Below are positions 25,678 through 34,730 of a stretch of DNA of 64,000 nt, piece by piece. The notes beneath the pieces are model-generated. The model searched no databases and had not been told where the DNA came from. It saw only the letters and a program-made list of their open reading frames with translations. Location of the stretch: positions 153,597 through 217,596 of the forward strand of contig NZ_FOTR01000008.1 of the NCBI RefSeq assembly GCF_900114645.1. Reading direction: 5' to 3'. The first letter of the stretch is position 1; every line of letters begins with the position of its first letter. Source of the DNA: Gracilibacillus orientalis. Lineage in GTDB: Bacteria > Bacillota > Bacilli > Bacillales > Amphibacillaceae. Position numbers and translations under genes: made by a program.

Positions 25678-26697
25678 TTATTGAGGTAATTCCGCTACTT
25701 TTACTAATAGTTTGCCGATATTATTTCCTTCAAATAGATCAAGAAATGCATCTGGGATATTTTCGAATCCTTCTTTGATTGTTTCTTGATATTTTAATTT
25801 ACCTTCTTGTAACCACTCTGCAAGTGCTACTGTACCTTCAGGGAAGCGGTCTGCGAAATCACCTAATGTGAATCCTTGCATTACGGCACTTTTCTTAATA
25901 AGTGTTGTTTGTACACGCGGTCCAATATCTTCACCTTCCAAGTTATAACTTGATATGGCACCACAAATTGGCATACGTGCGAATTTGTTTAAATGCGCAT
26001 GTACTGCATCAGATATTTCTCCACCAACATTATCAAAATAAACATCTATGCCATTTGGACAGGCTTTCGCTAAATCATTCTCAAGATTAGCAGTTGTCTT
26101 GTAATTAACTGCATCATCAAAATGTAATTCTTCTTTTAAATATTGAATTTTTTCATCTGAACCTGCAATTCCAACAACATGTGCTCCTTTAATTTTAGCA
26201 ATTTGGCCTACGATTGATCCTACTGCACCTGCAGCACCTGAGATAACAACCGTTTCACCTTCTTTTGGCTTTCCAATCTCAAGAAGTCCGAAGTATGCTG
26301 TTAAACCAGTCATCCCTAAGATACCTAAATGAGTGCTAATAGGTGCTATATCCTTATCAATCTTTCTAATTTCATTTTCTTTTGCTGTGTAATATGTCTG
26401 CCAACCATAGCCACCAATGACTACATCACCTGATTGAAATTGATCTGACTTGGATTCAACAACCTCTCCGATTGCTCCACCATCAATAACTGCATTCAAC
26501 TCAAAAGGTGCTACATAAGAAGGAGCATCTATCATTCGCCCACGCATATATGGATCGACGGATACGTATAATGTACGAATTAAAACTTCGCCTTTTTCCG
26601 GTTGCTTACTATCTGTTTCTACCAATTTAAATGTATTTTTATCAGGTGTGCCTGTTGGTCGTTCTGCTAAAATAATTTGTTCTTTTTTATTATTCAA
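25678..26697 (-). CDS. yfmJ: NADP-dependent oxidoreductase of the MDR family (YfmJ/CurA-like)
   Basis: A 339-residue zinc-free medium-chain dehydrogenase/reductase. It starts with TTG after AGGAGAGA. The N-terminal substrate domain has the family-typical VSVDPYMRGRM, and the Rossmann NADPH site is GAAGAVGSIVGQIAK (about residues 151-165), followed by GSDEK and FDNVGGEI. Length and sequence match YfmJ of B. subtilis and bacterial 2-alkenal/curcumin reductases, which reduce the double bond of reactive enones. It is a single gene; the substrate in the cell is unknown. Confidence 0.92.
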   Translation of the reverse strand: MNNKKEQIILAERPTGTPDKNTFKLVETDSKQPEKGEVLIRTLYVSVDPYMRGRMIDAPSYVAPFELNAVIDGGAIGEVVESKSDQFQSGDVVIGGYGWQTYYTAKENEIRKIDKDIAPISTHLGILGMTGLTAYFGLLEIGKPKEGETVVISGAAGAVGSIVGQIAKIKGAHVVGIAGSDEKIQYLKEELHFDDAVNYKTTANLENDLAKACPNGIDVYFDNVGGEISDAVHAHLNKFARMPICGAISSYNLEGEDIGPRVQTTLIKKSAVMQGFTLGDFADRFPEGTVALAEWLQEGKLKYQETIKEGFENIPDAFLDLFEGNNIGKLLVKVAELPQ

Positions 26698-26890
26698 TTC
26701 TATCTCTCCTATTCTGTATTACTTTCCATGCTTAGCTAAAGTAACAAAAAATTAGGATAAAAGAAAGCTAAATGCTTCACTCAAATGTTTTAATGACTAT
26801 CCCTACACTTTAGTAAGCTTCCTTAATGTGCCCAAGATACTGCTGATATACTCTTTGTTGAATAACATATTCCCTTTTAATTCCTAAGTT

Positions 26891-27661
26891 TCACATTTCA
26901 TCATTAATTTGTTTCGACAGGTTTTTCAAATTAGTTAAACTAGTCTGTAAGCAATCATATGGATTTCGTTCACAAACATCCTGTTCTACCGCATACCACT
27001 CGATACCGTTTGCTTCTCCCCATTGAAGAATTGGCACAAAGTCAATTACGCCTTCTCCCACTTCAGCAAATGTCTGCCGTTCATCATTTGTCATATCTTT
27101 CAAGTGAATGATCGGCATACGATTTGCGTAAGGATATATAAATTCAACAGGATCACGCCCACTCTTTTTCACCCAAAAGACATCTATTTCAGCCAAAATT
27201 TCATTACCATTATAAGGATTAAGTATATAACGTAATGCATTCTGTTCATCAATCTCATTATCAAACTCGAATGCATGGTTATGATAACTAATACGATAAC
27301 CTGGTGCTTGTTTGGCAACTCGATTTAACGTTTCTTTAACCTCACGATAGCCTGATTCATTTCGTAATTCATTCGATAGAAACGGACAGATAATATCCTT
27401 AGTTCCATATAAATCTACTTCTTTTAATACATTATCCAGATCCGATTGCAATCGCTTCAATGGAGTGTGCATCCCAGCAGCTTTTAACTTATTTTCTTCT
27501 AAAGCAAGTGCTACTTCTTTAGGATCATAATCTTTTGGCAATGCGGAGATTTGTACACCTGCCCAGCCCATCTCTTTCAACTTTTTGAATACCGGACGTA
27601 TTCCCTCTTTTTTTAATTCCTCACGCAACGTATATAGCTGTGCGGCAAACTTTTGTTCCAT
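26891..27661 (-). CDS. sugar phosphate isomerase/epimerase-type TIM barrel
   Basis: About 256 residues from MEQKFAAQLYTLREELKKEG, in the xylose-isomerase-like TIM-barrel superfamily (AP_endonuc_2). Metal-binding positions typical of the fold are visible: YHNHAFEF (His and Glu), EIDVFWVKKSGRDP, MPIIHLKDM and EWYAVEQD. The frame opens 3 codons earlier, but that ATG lies directly on the AAGGAG site, so ATG 27661 with a 9-base spacing is chosen. The reaction cannot be named; relatives act on inositol, hexulosonates and uronate derivatives. A cre-like site lies 110 bases upstream and an AraC regulator gene precedes it on the same strand. Confidence 0.85.
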   Translation of the reverse strand: MEQKFAAQLYTLREELKKEGIRPVFKKLKEMGWAGVQISALPKDYDPKEVALALEENKLKAAGMHTPLKRLQSDLDNVLKEVDLYGTKDIICPFLSNELRNESGYREVKETLNRVAKQAPGYRISYHNHAFEFDNEIDEQNALRYILNPYNGNEILAEIDVFWVKKSGRDPVEFIYPYANRMPIIHLKDMTNDERQTFAEVGEGVIDFVPILQWGEANGIEWYAVEQDVCERNPYDCLQTSLTNLKNLSKQINDEM

Positions 27662-27770
27662 TAAAAACATCTCCTTTTTAAAACGACATACAGATAATTA
27701 TTCGAGAAATATCACCTTTGTGCCTTAATTCTTTTCCATTAATCAGTGAAATTACCTCTTCCATTTAAAA

Positions 27771-27784
27771 GGTAATCGTTTTCA
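27771..27784 (-). promoter_or_regulatory. cre-like site before the TIM-barrel isomerase gene
   Basis: GGTAATCGTTTTCA matches TGWAANCGNTNWCA at 13 of 14 positions and lies in the 250-base gap between the AraC gene and the isomerase gene. Confidence 0.55.
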
Positions 27785-27917
27785 AAATAGATTTAACTAG
27801 TTAAATTATAGTAGAATTTTAGATAAAAATCATTGTATGACGTTACTTAGATTATTAGGAAAATTATCTGAGTGTGCATTTGAAGTTTTATTAGTAGGAT
27901 ATTCATTAAATACCCTT

Positions 27918-28763
27918 TCATTTATTGTTTAACCGAATATGACGATATTGCTTTGCAGTTACCCCAACTTTTTCACGAAAGAAGCGACTAAAGTGAGAAA
28001 CGCTTTCAAAACCGCACTCATAAGCTATATCTTTTAATGGTTTATGAGATTCCATTTCTAATAAATATTTTACTTGTGTTAGGCGGCATCCCATCACATA
28101 TTCCATTACTGTATAACCAGTCATTTCTTTAAATACATGAGAAACATATGACTTACTTAAGCTAAGTTCTTTTGCTATATCATTTAAAGATAACTTGTTC
28201 ATGTAATTAACTTGAATATATTCAGCAATTTTTTCTGAATGTTCAAACTTATCACTTTTCCGATCTGGCAGTTTAATAGAATCAATCTGACCGAGATGAT
28301 AAACACTAATTAATACTTGAATTAACAATACTTTCAGTTCTGCTTCAGTGATAGCATCGTTCTGATTTGCTGCACGCTTCCTCTTCACAAGTCGTTGAAT
28401 TACTTCCTCTAAATATTTGGATTCATCGTTTTCTCTCGTACGAATTAAGCAATGATGCAGTTTTTTAAAAACTTCTAATAAATACATACTGTCAATTTCT
28501 AAAAGAATACTTTTAATCCACTGAGGGGAAAAATGAATGACACTGCGAACATACTCTTTATTTGGATTTACATTGGGCTTATGAAGTGTCATTCCATCCA
28601 TAAGCAATAAATCACCTGGTTCTAAATCAAAAATCTGGTTATGAATTAAATATCGACATGATCCTGAGTGAAAAAAATAAATTTCATATTGTTCTGGATG
28701 TGAATGATAATCAAACTCACCACTTCCACTTGAACGATATCCGATTCGCAAAGGTTTATTCAC
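27918..28763 (-). CDS. AraC-family transcriptional regulator
   Basis: About 281 residues. The N-terminal cupin-like sensor (HSHPEQYEIYFFHSGSC region: YHSHPEQYEIYFF, LEPGDLLLMDGMTLHKP) is followed by a C-terminal double helix-turn-helix (about 185-280: SLNDIAKELSLSKSYVSHVF, DIAYECGFESVSHFSRFFRE). AAAGGA abuts an ATG at 28772 but is well spaced from GTG 28763, so the GTG is preferred; nine bases are at stake. It is encoded just upstream of the TIM-barrel isomerase gene on the same strand and divergently from the PL9 lyase gene, so it may control both. Such regulators with cupin domains usually bind a sugar. Confidence 0.88.
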   Translation of the reverse strand: MNKPLRIGYRSSGSGEFDYHSHPEQYEIYFFHSGSCRYLIHNQIFDLEPGDLLLMDGMTLHKPNVNPNKEYVRSVIHFSPQWIKSILLEIDSMYLLEVFKKLHHCLIRTRENDESKYLEEVIQRLVKRKRAANQNDAITEAELKVLLIQVLISVYHLGQIDSIKLPDRKSDKFEHSEKIAEYIQVNYMNKLSLNDIAKELSLSKSYVSHVFKEMTGYTVMEYVMGCRLTQVKYLLEMESHKPLKDIAYECGFESVSHFSRFFREKVGVTAKQYRHIRLNNK

Positions 28764-29324
28764 ATGACCCATTCCTTTCTGATGTAGTATATAAAGATGA
28801 TTGAAATGAAAGGCATTGCATTAAAATGTAAATATTCTCAAAAATCCTTTTTAATCAGACGTTCTCACTAAATTTTATAATATTATCGATTATAACACAC
28901 GGTTTACTAGCATCCTTGCTGTGCTACAACGATTTTGTCATAAGACTTCCATATATCTGGCAAAGACTCTCAGATAATTTTGGAAGAAAACTAGATATTA
29001 TCAGATCATGAATTAATTGAATGTTTAAACTATAATAACCTTAATGTAACCGTTAACATTTTTTTGAGTTAGAGTATGCATACATCAAACCCATCGATAG
29101 GCGGGACTCTACATGGACCCAACCAATGTGATAGGAAAAGAACTGCATAGATGTGAGAATAAGAAAGAAAAACTGATTTCCAGCTATGCTTTAAAGGAGG
29201 TGATTTTATCCGTAACCTGTTGTTGCCTATTCCCCTTACTTAGGAAGACAGAAATCTATGAATCGTTTTTAACAGAAGACCAGGTCAGCTAGTATCAATT
29301 TATTGAAGAAAGGGGAAATATATT
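28764..29324. other. 560-base region between the AraC gene and the PL9 lyase gene
   Basis: It holds the divergent promoters and a perfect cre at 29045. An open frame of 59 codons at 29113-29292 (MDPTNVIGKELHRCENKK...) has no ribosome site of its own but contains AAAGGAGGTGATT at about 29193; a GTG in it would give a 30-residue peptide. I see no homology and do not call it a gene. Confidence 0.4.
29045..29058 (+). promoter_or_regulatory. perfect cre site before the PL9 lyase gene
   Basis: TGTAACCGTTAACA matches TGWAANCGNTNWCA at every position and is part of a longer near-palindrome. It lies about 270 bases before the lyase start and can also serve the divergent AraC gene. Confidence 0.7.
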
Positions 29325-30824
29325 GTGAAAAAAATAGGAAGTTTGTTTGTGATTGGATTTATGTTTGCCGTATTGTTTATGACAAGCACAGTTTATGCAA
29401 ATGAAGGTAATACAAGCTATTACATTTCTCCAACTGGTAGTGATAGCAATCCAGGAACGGAAAGTGAGCCTTTTAAAAGCATAATGAAAGCACAATCAGC
29501 AGCTGCATCCGGGGATACTGTATATATTCGTGGAGGAGTTTATGATGATTTTGAAATACCAGAAACCGATAATCCACACGAGAGTGCCTATCATTTTGTG
29601 CATGATATTTATAAGAGTGGGATTACTTATAAGGCTTATCCTGAAGACGAAAGGCCAGTTTTTGATTTTAGTAATGTGCCAACTGATCAACGAGTAGCTG
29701 CTTTTTATGTAGGAAGCGATGTAACCGATATTAATTTCGAAGGATTTAATGTGACAGGTATTAAAGTTGGTAATCAAAAACAATCCGAAGCTTTTAGATT
29801 ACACGGTCAAGCAAACTTTTGGAATATGATTGTTCATGATAATGAAGCAAATGGTTTTTATTTTGCTGGTGGCCCTGCGTCAGGCATTGTTTATAATTCC
29901 GATGCTTATAACAACATTGGACCAACTGACAGCTCAGCTGGAAATATAGATGGCTTTGGTGCCCATGGAGAGGAAGTAGTATTCATTAACAACCGGGCAT
30001 GGAATAATAGTGATGATGGTTTTGACAGCATCAGTGTAGAAGGAGCAGTGATTCACCATAAAAACTGGTCTTTTAATCACAGGGGTAATCAAGATGGCAA
30101 TGGTGACAGAAATGGTTTTAAAGTCGGTGGCTATAGTTATAGAACAACGGGAATACCAGATCCTATGCCAGTTCACACCGTTCAATATAATTTAGCAGCT
30201 AATAACGGTGGTAATAACTTTTATGCTAATCATCAACCAGGGCAATCAGCTTACTGGATGAATAACACTGCTTATAGTCCTGGATACGGTGCTAACTTCA
30301 ATATGCTAGAGCGTGTTAGTCCAACTAGTAAAGAAGACATCCCTGGTTACCGAGAAGTTTTACACAATAACATAGCTTTTGAGGGTGCACTAACATCAAA
30401 CAATAATACTCCGCCAGAAAATGAAACGAATAATTCTTGGACCATAGATGGTGGTCTTGAAATCACATCTGAAGATTTTAATAGTCTGGATATGACCCAA
30501 TTAACTGCACCTAGAAAATCAGACGGTAGCTTACCTGATGTGACATTTATGCAACCTGTACCTACCAGTCCTCTTTACGAGCACGATTTAGGCTACCTTA
30601 CTTACCAAAAAGATCCTGTTTCAGCCTTACAAAGCCTAGTGACAGTACTCAACCAATACGGAATGATAGATAATCACGGAATCGCGAACAGCCTTCAAAA
30701 GAAACTAAAAAATCATAATCTATCTGCTTTTATTGATCAGGTAAAGGATCAATCGAACGAGCATATAGATAAGGGAATAGCACGTGTTCTTGTTCTAGAA
30801 GCGGAAGCATTTCAAACCAAATAA
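29325..30824 (+). CDS. secreted polysaccharide lyase, PL9-like, with C-terminal FIMAH-like domain
   Basis: A 499-residue exported protein with GTG start after AAAGGGG and a signal peptide ending near VYA-NEG (about residue 25). YYISPTGSDSNPGTESEPFKS is the typical start of the right-handed parallel beta-helix of PL9 pectate lyases. The helix core contains NIDGFGAHGEEV...NNRAWNNSDDGFDS and GDRNGFKVGGYSY, the calcium- and substrate-binding part of PL9. The last 65 residues (VSALQSLVTVLNQYGMID...GIARVLVLEAEAFQ) resemble a FIMAH domain found at the ends of Gram-positive secreted enzymes. It should cleave pectate or a related uronate polymer outside the cell. A perfect cre upstream points to carbon catabolite control. 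Confidence 0.9.
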   Translation: MKKIGSLFVIGFMFAVLFMTSTVYANEGNTSYYISPTGSDSNPGTESEPFKSIMKAQSAAASGDTVYIRGGVYDDFEIPETDNPHESAYHFVHDIYKSGITYKAYPEDERPVFDFSNVPTDQRVAAFYVGSDVTDINFEGFNVTGIKVGNQKQSEAFRLHGQANFWNMIVHDNEANGFYFAGGPASGIVYNSDAYNNIGPTDSSAGNIDGFGAHGEEVVFINNRAWNNSDDGFDSISVEGAVIHHKNWSFNHRGNQDGNGDRNGFKVGGYSYRTTGIPDPMPVHTVQYNLAANNGGNNFYANHQPGQSAYWMNNTAYSPGYGANFNMLERVSPTSKEDIPGYREVLHNNIAFEGALTSNNNTPPENETNNSWTIDGGLEITSEDFNSLDMTQLTAPRKSDGSLPDVTFMQPVPTSPLYEHDLGYLTYQKDPVSALQSLVTVLNQYGMIDNHGIANSLQKKLKNHNLSAFIDQVKDQSNEHIDKGIARVLVLEAEAFQTK

Positions 30825-30835
30825 AGAATTAGCAG

Positions 30836-30874
30836 AGAAGCACCCCATATAACCATAGTGGGTGCTTCTTTTTT
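30836..30874 (+). terminator. intrinsic terminator of the PL9 lyase gene
   Basis: AGAAGCACCC and GGGTGCTTCT form a 10-bp stem followed by TTTTT. Confidence 0.85.
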
Positions 30875-31053
30875 CAATACAGTTCATTTTTCTGGTGAGT
30901 GCCATTACACCATGAAGTTGCTGTGAAGTTCGATGGCGTTTTCATACTCATATCTATACAGTAATTTTAATTAATTCTTCAGAACTCCTTTATCATACTC
31001 CATATCTTCTAATACATGAGGAATATATCTTTGGACTGAAAAGTATAAGTACC

Positions 31054-32049
31054 TTAAGCTAAGATATTAAAATATTCTTTCTTAACCTGCCATTGTAATG
31101 GTACTCCAATTAGGTACCGCTTAAACTCTTCTAGCATATAGTAGCCCATTCGTTCACATTCCTTACCCTCACTTCCTGCTAAATGTGGTGTTAATACCAT
31201 GTTTTCTAAATAATAAAGAGGGGAGTCTTGATTTGGTGGTTCAGGAAAAGTTACATCTAAGACAGCGGTTATATCTGATCTATCCTGCAAAACCTCGATC
31301 ATTTCTGATTCTCTTACTATAGCTCCTCTAGAAGTGTTAATAAAACTAGAGTTTGGAAGCATTTGAGAAAAATGCTCTTTTCCAATCATGCCTATAGTTT
31401 CATCTAATAGAGGCGTATGCAAAGAAACCACATCCGATTTTTTGAAGACTTCATCCAAGCTACATAGCTCCACACCTAACTTTTCAGCTTCCCTATCCTT
31501 TATATATGGATCGTATCCTATTACTTTAATATCAAATGGCTTAAGTAACTCACAAACAATTTTACCTACAGTACTAAACGAAACTATTCCAACTGTGCTT
31601 CCAAAAGTACCTGGTATATCAAAAGGTTTTCCGGGAAACTGCTTTGTATTTCTAATACTTCTGGTAAATGTCCAACCTTTCTTTAAGCAGAATAAAATCT
31701 GTGATAGCGTGAATTCTGCAACAGGAACAGCATTAGCCTTAACAGCATTAGTTATTAATATTCCACGATCCCAAGCCGCATCTGTTGCAATACTCTTTAC
31801 TGATCCAGCAGCATAAAAAAATGCTTTTAGATTTGGTGCCTCATCAAGCAGTGATTGATCAAGCTTTGGTCCTCCCCAACCGGAAAAGATTACTTCTACC
31901 TCATCTAGGACTGAAAGATCCTGTTGGATTTGCTGATTCGTCATTGGTGGTCGATAAATGTCAGATAACTCCGCAATTTCTTTCCTCAATTTTTCTGGAT
32001 ATACTAATTCAAATGGAGCTTGATTCATAATATACAATCCTTTTACCAT
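31054..32049 (-). CDS. D-2-hydroxyacid dehydrogenase family protein
   Basis: About 331 residues from MVKGLYIMNQAPF. It has the split substrate domain of the family (EVIFSGWGGPKLDQSLLDEAPNLKAFFYAAG) and a central NAD-binding domain with GSTVGIVSFSTVGKIVCELL, a variant of the usual GxGxxG, then VVSLHTPLLDETIGMI, FINTSRGAIVRESEMIEVL and LTPHLAGSEGKE with the catalytic His. The second glycine of the nucleotide loop reads S in GIVSFSTVG, which is unusual and may weaken cofactor binding. The start at 32049 rests on the family N-terminus; GTG 32058 and ATG 32028 are alternatives. It is encoded downstream of a sugar ABC transporter and an isomerase remnant, so a role in sugar-acid breakdown is likely. 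Confidence 0.85.
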   Translation of the reverse strand: MVKGLYIMNQAPFELVYPEKLRKEIAELSDIYRPPMTNQQIQQDLSVLDEVEVIFSGWGGPKLDQSLLDEAPNLKAFFYAAGSVKSIATDAAWDRGILITNAVKANAVPVAEFTLSQILFCLKKGWTFTRSIRNTKQFPGKPFDIPGTFGSTVGIVSFSTVGKIVCELLKPFDIKVIGYDPYIKDREAEKLGVELCSLDEVFKKSDVVSLHTPLLDETIGMIGKEHFSQMLPNSSFINTSRGAIVRESEMIEVLQDRSDITAVLDVTFPEPPNQDSPLYYLENMVLTPHLAGSEGKECERMGYYMLEEFKRYLIGVPLQWQVKKEYFNILA

Positions 32050-32105
32050 CGTTATCACTCTTTCTTATTAGACTGGGACAAGGGGAGGTTTCTTGGCCTT
32101 TCTTT

Positions 32106-32277
32106 CTATTTGACACCTTTTAAATGTTTAACAGTATCGATGTTGTGCTTAATAGATTCTTTTGTACCCTTTGAACGTTTAAAATCTTCTATTCCATCAT
32201 AGCCTACAGCTTTTACATCAAAGAAGACTTGCGTCCAATCCACAACTCCTTTTTCAACTAATACCCACTCCAATTAA
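32106..32277 (-). pseudogene. C-terminal remnant of a sugar phosphate isomerase/epimerase
   Basis: An open stretch of 55 codons without a start reads EWVLVEKGVVDWTQVFFDVK, then AVGYDGIEDF and a stop after KHLKGVK. This is the C-terminal end of a TIM-barrel sugar isomerase of the AP_endonuc_2 type. The rest of the gene is missing upstream. The flank at 32067 (gactgggacaagg) resembles the left flank of the repeat at 43.76 kb (ggctgggacagaag), which may point to a repeat-associated deletion. Confidence 0.7.
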
Positions 32278-32340
32278 AATTATCCCTTGAAATGCTGAAT
32301 TTCTTATATTAACAACTAGTGCATCATTAAAAATTGATAA

Positions 32341-32365
32341 GAAGGAGGATAAAATATCCTCCTTC
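32341..32365 (-). terminator. hairpin after the sugar-binding protein gene
   Basis: GAAGGAGGATA and TATCCTCCTTC form a perfect 11-bp stem with a 3-base loop; on the minus strand it is followed by TTATCAATTTTT. Confidence 0.65.
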
Positions 32366-32389
32366 TCCTGCTTACTAAATAAAAGCAAT

Positions 32390-33784
32390 TTATCTATTCT
32401 CTAGCCATTCTGTACTTTCTTTTTGAGCCTTATCCAATGCTTCCTGAGCATTTCGTTGATCCGTCAATGCAGCCTCAATCTCTGAAGTCAAGATAAATCG
32501 CGGTTGCGCGGCTGCCCAATGATATCTAGGTGAATTATACGGTGTACTCATCGCTTCAAAAACTGGTCCTAATAAGTCTTCGTGTTCTTTGACGCTTTCC
32601 CATTCAAGTGCTGATTTTACAGATGGAAATGCACCGGTTGTATAAAAATATTGCTGGGCATATTCACTAGTTGCATATTTAAGCCATTCCCAAGCCAAGT
32701 CCTTGTTTTCGCTATCCTTAGCCATCGTTATCGGGCTACCAGCAAACAAACCACCTGCGCCATCTTCATTCTTAAATTCCTGAGCAATTGCAATACGATC
32801 CTCTAACCCTTGCGCTTGTACTTGCTCAACTAACTCTCCAGGACCTGTGTTTAACATAATGGCAATATTGTTATCTTTTGTCATCCATTTTTCCTGGCCT
32901 TGGTTACTTACAATACCTTCTGGTGCTAATTCTTGCATTTCAAGCAGCCAGTTTAGACTTTTAACCATTTCAGGTGAATTAAATTCAAACTCAACTTCAT
33001 CCCATGCGAAACCTGTTCCCCATTTTCCTCCTAGACCTTCAGCCGCGTTAACTAGTGTAAATGCGGAAGACCAGTCGCCACGGAACCAAATACCATAGTT
33101 TTGTTCACCCGTAACAGGGTTTGTTCCAGTCATCTTTGCGGCCTTATCACCAATTTCTTCCATTGTTGGGTGTTCAGAAAGATATTCTACTCCCCAATCA
33201 TCAAATAACTTTTTATCATAAGTAATAAAACGAGCATCGCCGAAGAACGGTAGACCAAAAATCTCCAAATCACTACTTTCAGGTCCTAATGCTTTCCAAC
33301 CATCAACTTGCTGATCGATAAAAATATCTGTACTAAATTCTTCGTCTTTATCCATGTACGGTTGTAACGGTTCTAATAATCCTTGAGCTGCAAAGTCAGC
33401 GATACCAGGCATTTGGTAAACATCTGCTTCAGAAGAGGTTAACATTGCCTGTGTTTTTTCTGTATAACCTTCCCACGGCATAAGGATAAATTCGACAGTG
33501 GCACCTGGATGTTGTCTTTCAAACTCTTCTTTTACGTCTTTTAACCCAGGAGTTGTTTCTCCTGTTATTGGATCTGTTGAATCTTCCATAGAAAAGTCAC
33601 CTATCAACTGAACTTTAACTGTTTGACCATTCCAATCCTGAGAGTTGTCCACTTCTGTTTCTGGAACTTCAGAACTTTCATCTACTCCGGTATTTTCTGA
33701 AGAGGATTCATTGTTGCAACCTATAAGCGTTACTGTCATTAATAAAAAGAGAACAATTCCTAAAAAAGATTTTGTGCTAAACAT
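32390..33784 (-). CDS. ABC transporter sugar-binding lipoprotein
   Basis: A 464-residue family-1 solute-binding protein with a lipoprotein signal and lipobox LIGC (Cys23). After an acidic Ser/Glu linker the mature domain shows VEEFERQHPGATVEFILMPW-type text (EEFERQHPGATVEF), SEADVYQMPGIADFAAQGLL, a FGLPFFGDARFITYDKKLFDDWG hinge (the ITYDKKLF part is typical) and ENKDLAWEWLKYAT. GGGGGTAAAAGC precedes the ATG. It follows two permease genes in the same operon; the ATPase is absent and is probably a shared MsmX-type protein encoded elsewhere. Neighbouring genes suggest an oligosaccharide from pectin or a glucuronate-containing glycan as cargo. Confidence 0.93.
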   Translation of the reverse strand: MFSTKSFLGIVLFLLMTVTLIGCNNESSSENTGVDESSEVPETEVDNSQDWNGQTVKVQLIGDFSMEDSTDPITGETTPGLKDVKEEFERQHPGATVEFILMPWEGYTEKTQAMLTSSEADVYQMPGIADFAAQGLLEPLQPYMDKDEEFSTDIFIDQQVDGWKALGPESSDLEIFGLPFFGDARFITYDKKLFDDWGVEYLSEHPTMEEIGDKAAKMTGTNPVTGEQNYGIWFRGDWSSAFTLVNAAEGLGGKWGTGFAWDEVEFEFNSPEMVKSLNWLLEMQELAPEGIVSNQGQEKWMTKDNNIAIMLNTGPGELVEQVQAQGLEDRIAIAQEFKNEDGAGGLFAGSPITMAKDSENKDLAWEWLKYATSEYAQQYFYTTGAFPSVKSALEWESVKEHEDLLGPVFEAMSTPYNSPRYHWAAAQPRFILTSEIEAALTDQRNAQEALDKAQKESTEWLENR

Positions 33785-33851
33785 GCTTTTACCCCCTGTT
33801 TTTAATAGTAAATTCCAGTAATATAGCTTCTTAAAGATAGAATCAATGATT

Positions 33852-34706
33852 TTATTCCCCCTTTACCCCGCTAAGGGCTATGCTTTGAATAATGTATCGC
33901 TGTAGAAAAAGATACAATATTACTATTGGCAAAATACTAACTGTAGCAAGGGCCATAGTCAGACCACCGAGGCTTGTCCCATTTTCCAGAGAGAAACTGG
34001 CTAAATATAATGGTACAGTTTGCAAATCCTGGTTATTAAGTACTACTAGCGGCCACATAAAGTCGTTCCAGCTCCAAATAAAAGCAAGAATAACCATGGT
34101 TGCTGCAATCGGTCCTGCTAAAGGTAGATAAACCTTGAAAAAGATTCGAAACTCTCCCGCCCCATCAATCTGGGCTGCTTCACGAAGGGTATTCGGAAGC
34201 TGATCAAAAAATTGCTTACATAGAAAAATAAGCATCCCATTAATGATAGGAGGAAGGATTAGCGGCCAGAATGAGTTCAATAGATTCACACTGTTAAATA
34301 AGGTATATAAAGGAATTAAACGTGGTTCCATAGGTATCATCAATGTACAAAGAACAATAATGAATAACAGTTTTTTTCCTTTAAACTTGCCTTTAGAAAA
34401 AGCATATCCAGCTAGTAAAGAGGAAGTCACTCCGATTAAAACAGAACTAATCGTTACAATTCCTGAGTTAAGATACGACTGGATCAAACGCCCGTTTTCA
34501 ACAACAATTCCATAGTTAAAGCCTGAAAGCTCTTCAGGTATCAGTCTTGGTGGAAAAGGCATGGTTATATTTGCTGTCCTGTCAAATCCCACACTAACCA
34601 TCCAGATGAACGGAGCCATTAAAATGACACCGCAGACTAACAATACAAAAAACTTTAGTATATTTGTTAATCTTTGAATTTGATTTTCCGAGAAATTACT
34701 GTTCAT
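33852..34706 (-). CDS. sugar ABC transporter permease, MalG type
   Basis: A 284-residue inner permease with about six helices. The ATPase-docking EAA loop is EAAQIDGAGEFRIFFKVYLPLAGP (EAA at about residue 187), typical of CUT1 MalG-like permeases; WSWNDFMWPLVVL and the C-terminal YIIQSIALSGVKG are further markers. It begins 24 bases after the MalF-type gene, which precedes it on the transcript. Together with that gene and the binding protein it forms a carbohydrate uptake system without its own ATPase. Confidence 0.94.
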   Translation of the reverse strand: MNSNFSENQIQRLTNILKFFVLLVCGVILMAPFIWMVSVGFDRTANITMPFPPRLIPEELSGFNYGIVVENGRLIQSYLNSGIVTISSVLIGVTSSLLAGYAFSKGKFKGKKLLFIIVLCTLMIPMEPRLIPLYTLFNSVNLLNSFWPLILPPIINGMLIFLCKQFFDQLPNTLREAAQIDGAGEFRIFFKVYLPLAGPIAATMVILAFIWSWNDFMWPLVVLNNQDLQTVPLYLASFSLENGTSLGGLTMALATVSILPIVILYLFLQRYIIQSIALSGVKGE

Positions 34707-34730
34707 TTTAATTTCTTCCTTTCTTTCTCA

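Noticed and set aside
29113..29292. 59-codon frame before the PL9 lyase gene, with AAAGGAGGTGATT inside
   Set aside because: No start with suitable spacing, no recognisable protein and no conservation evidence; kept only as a note on the intergenic region.
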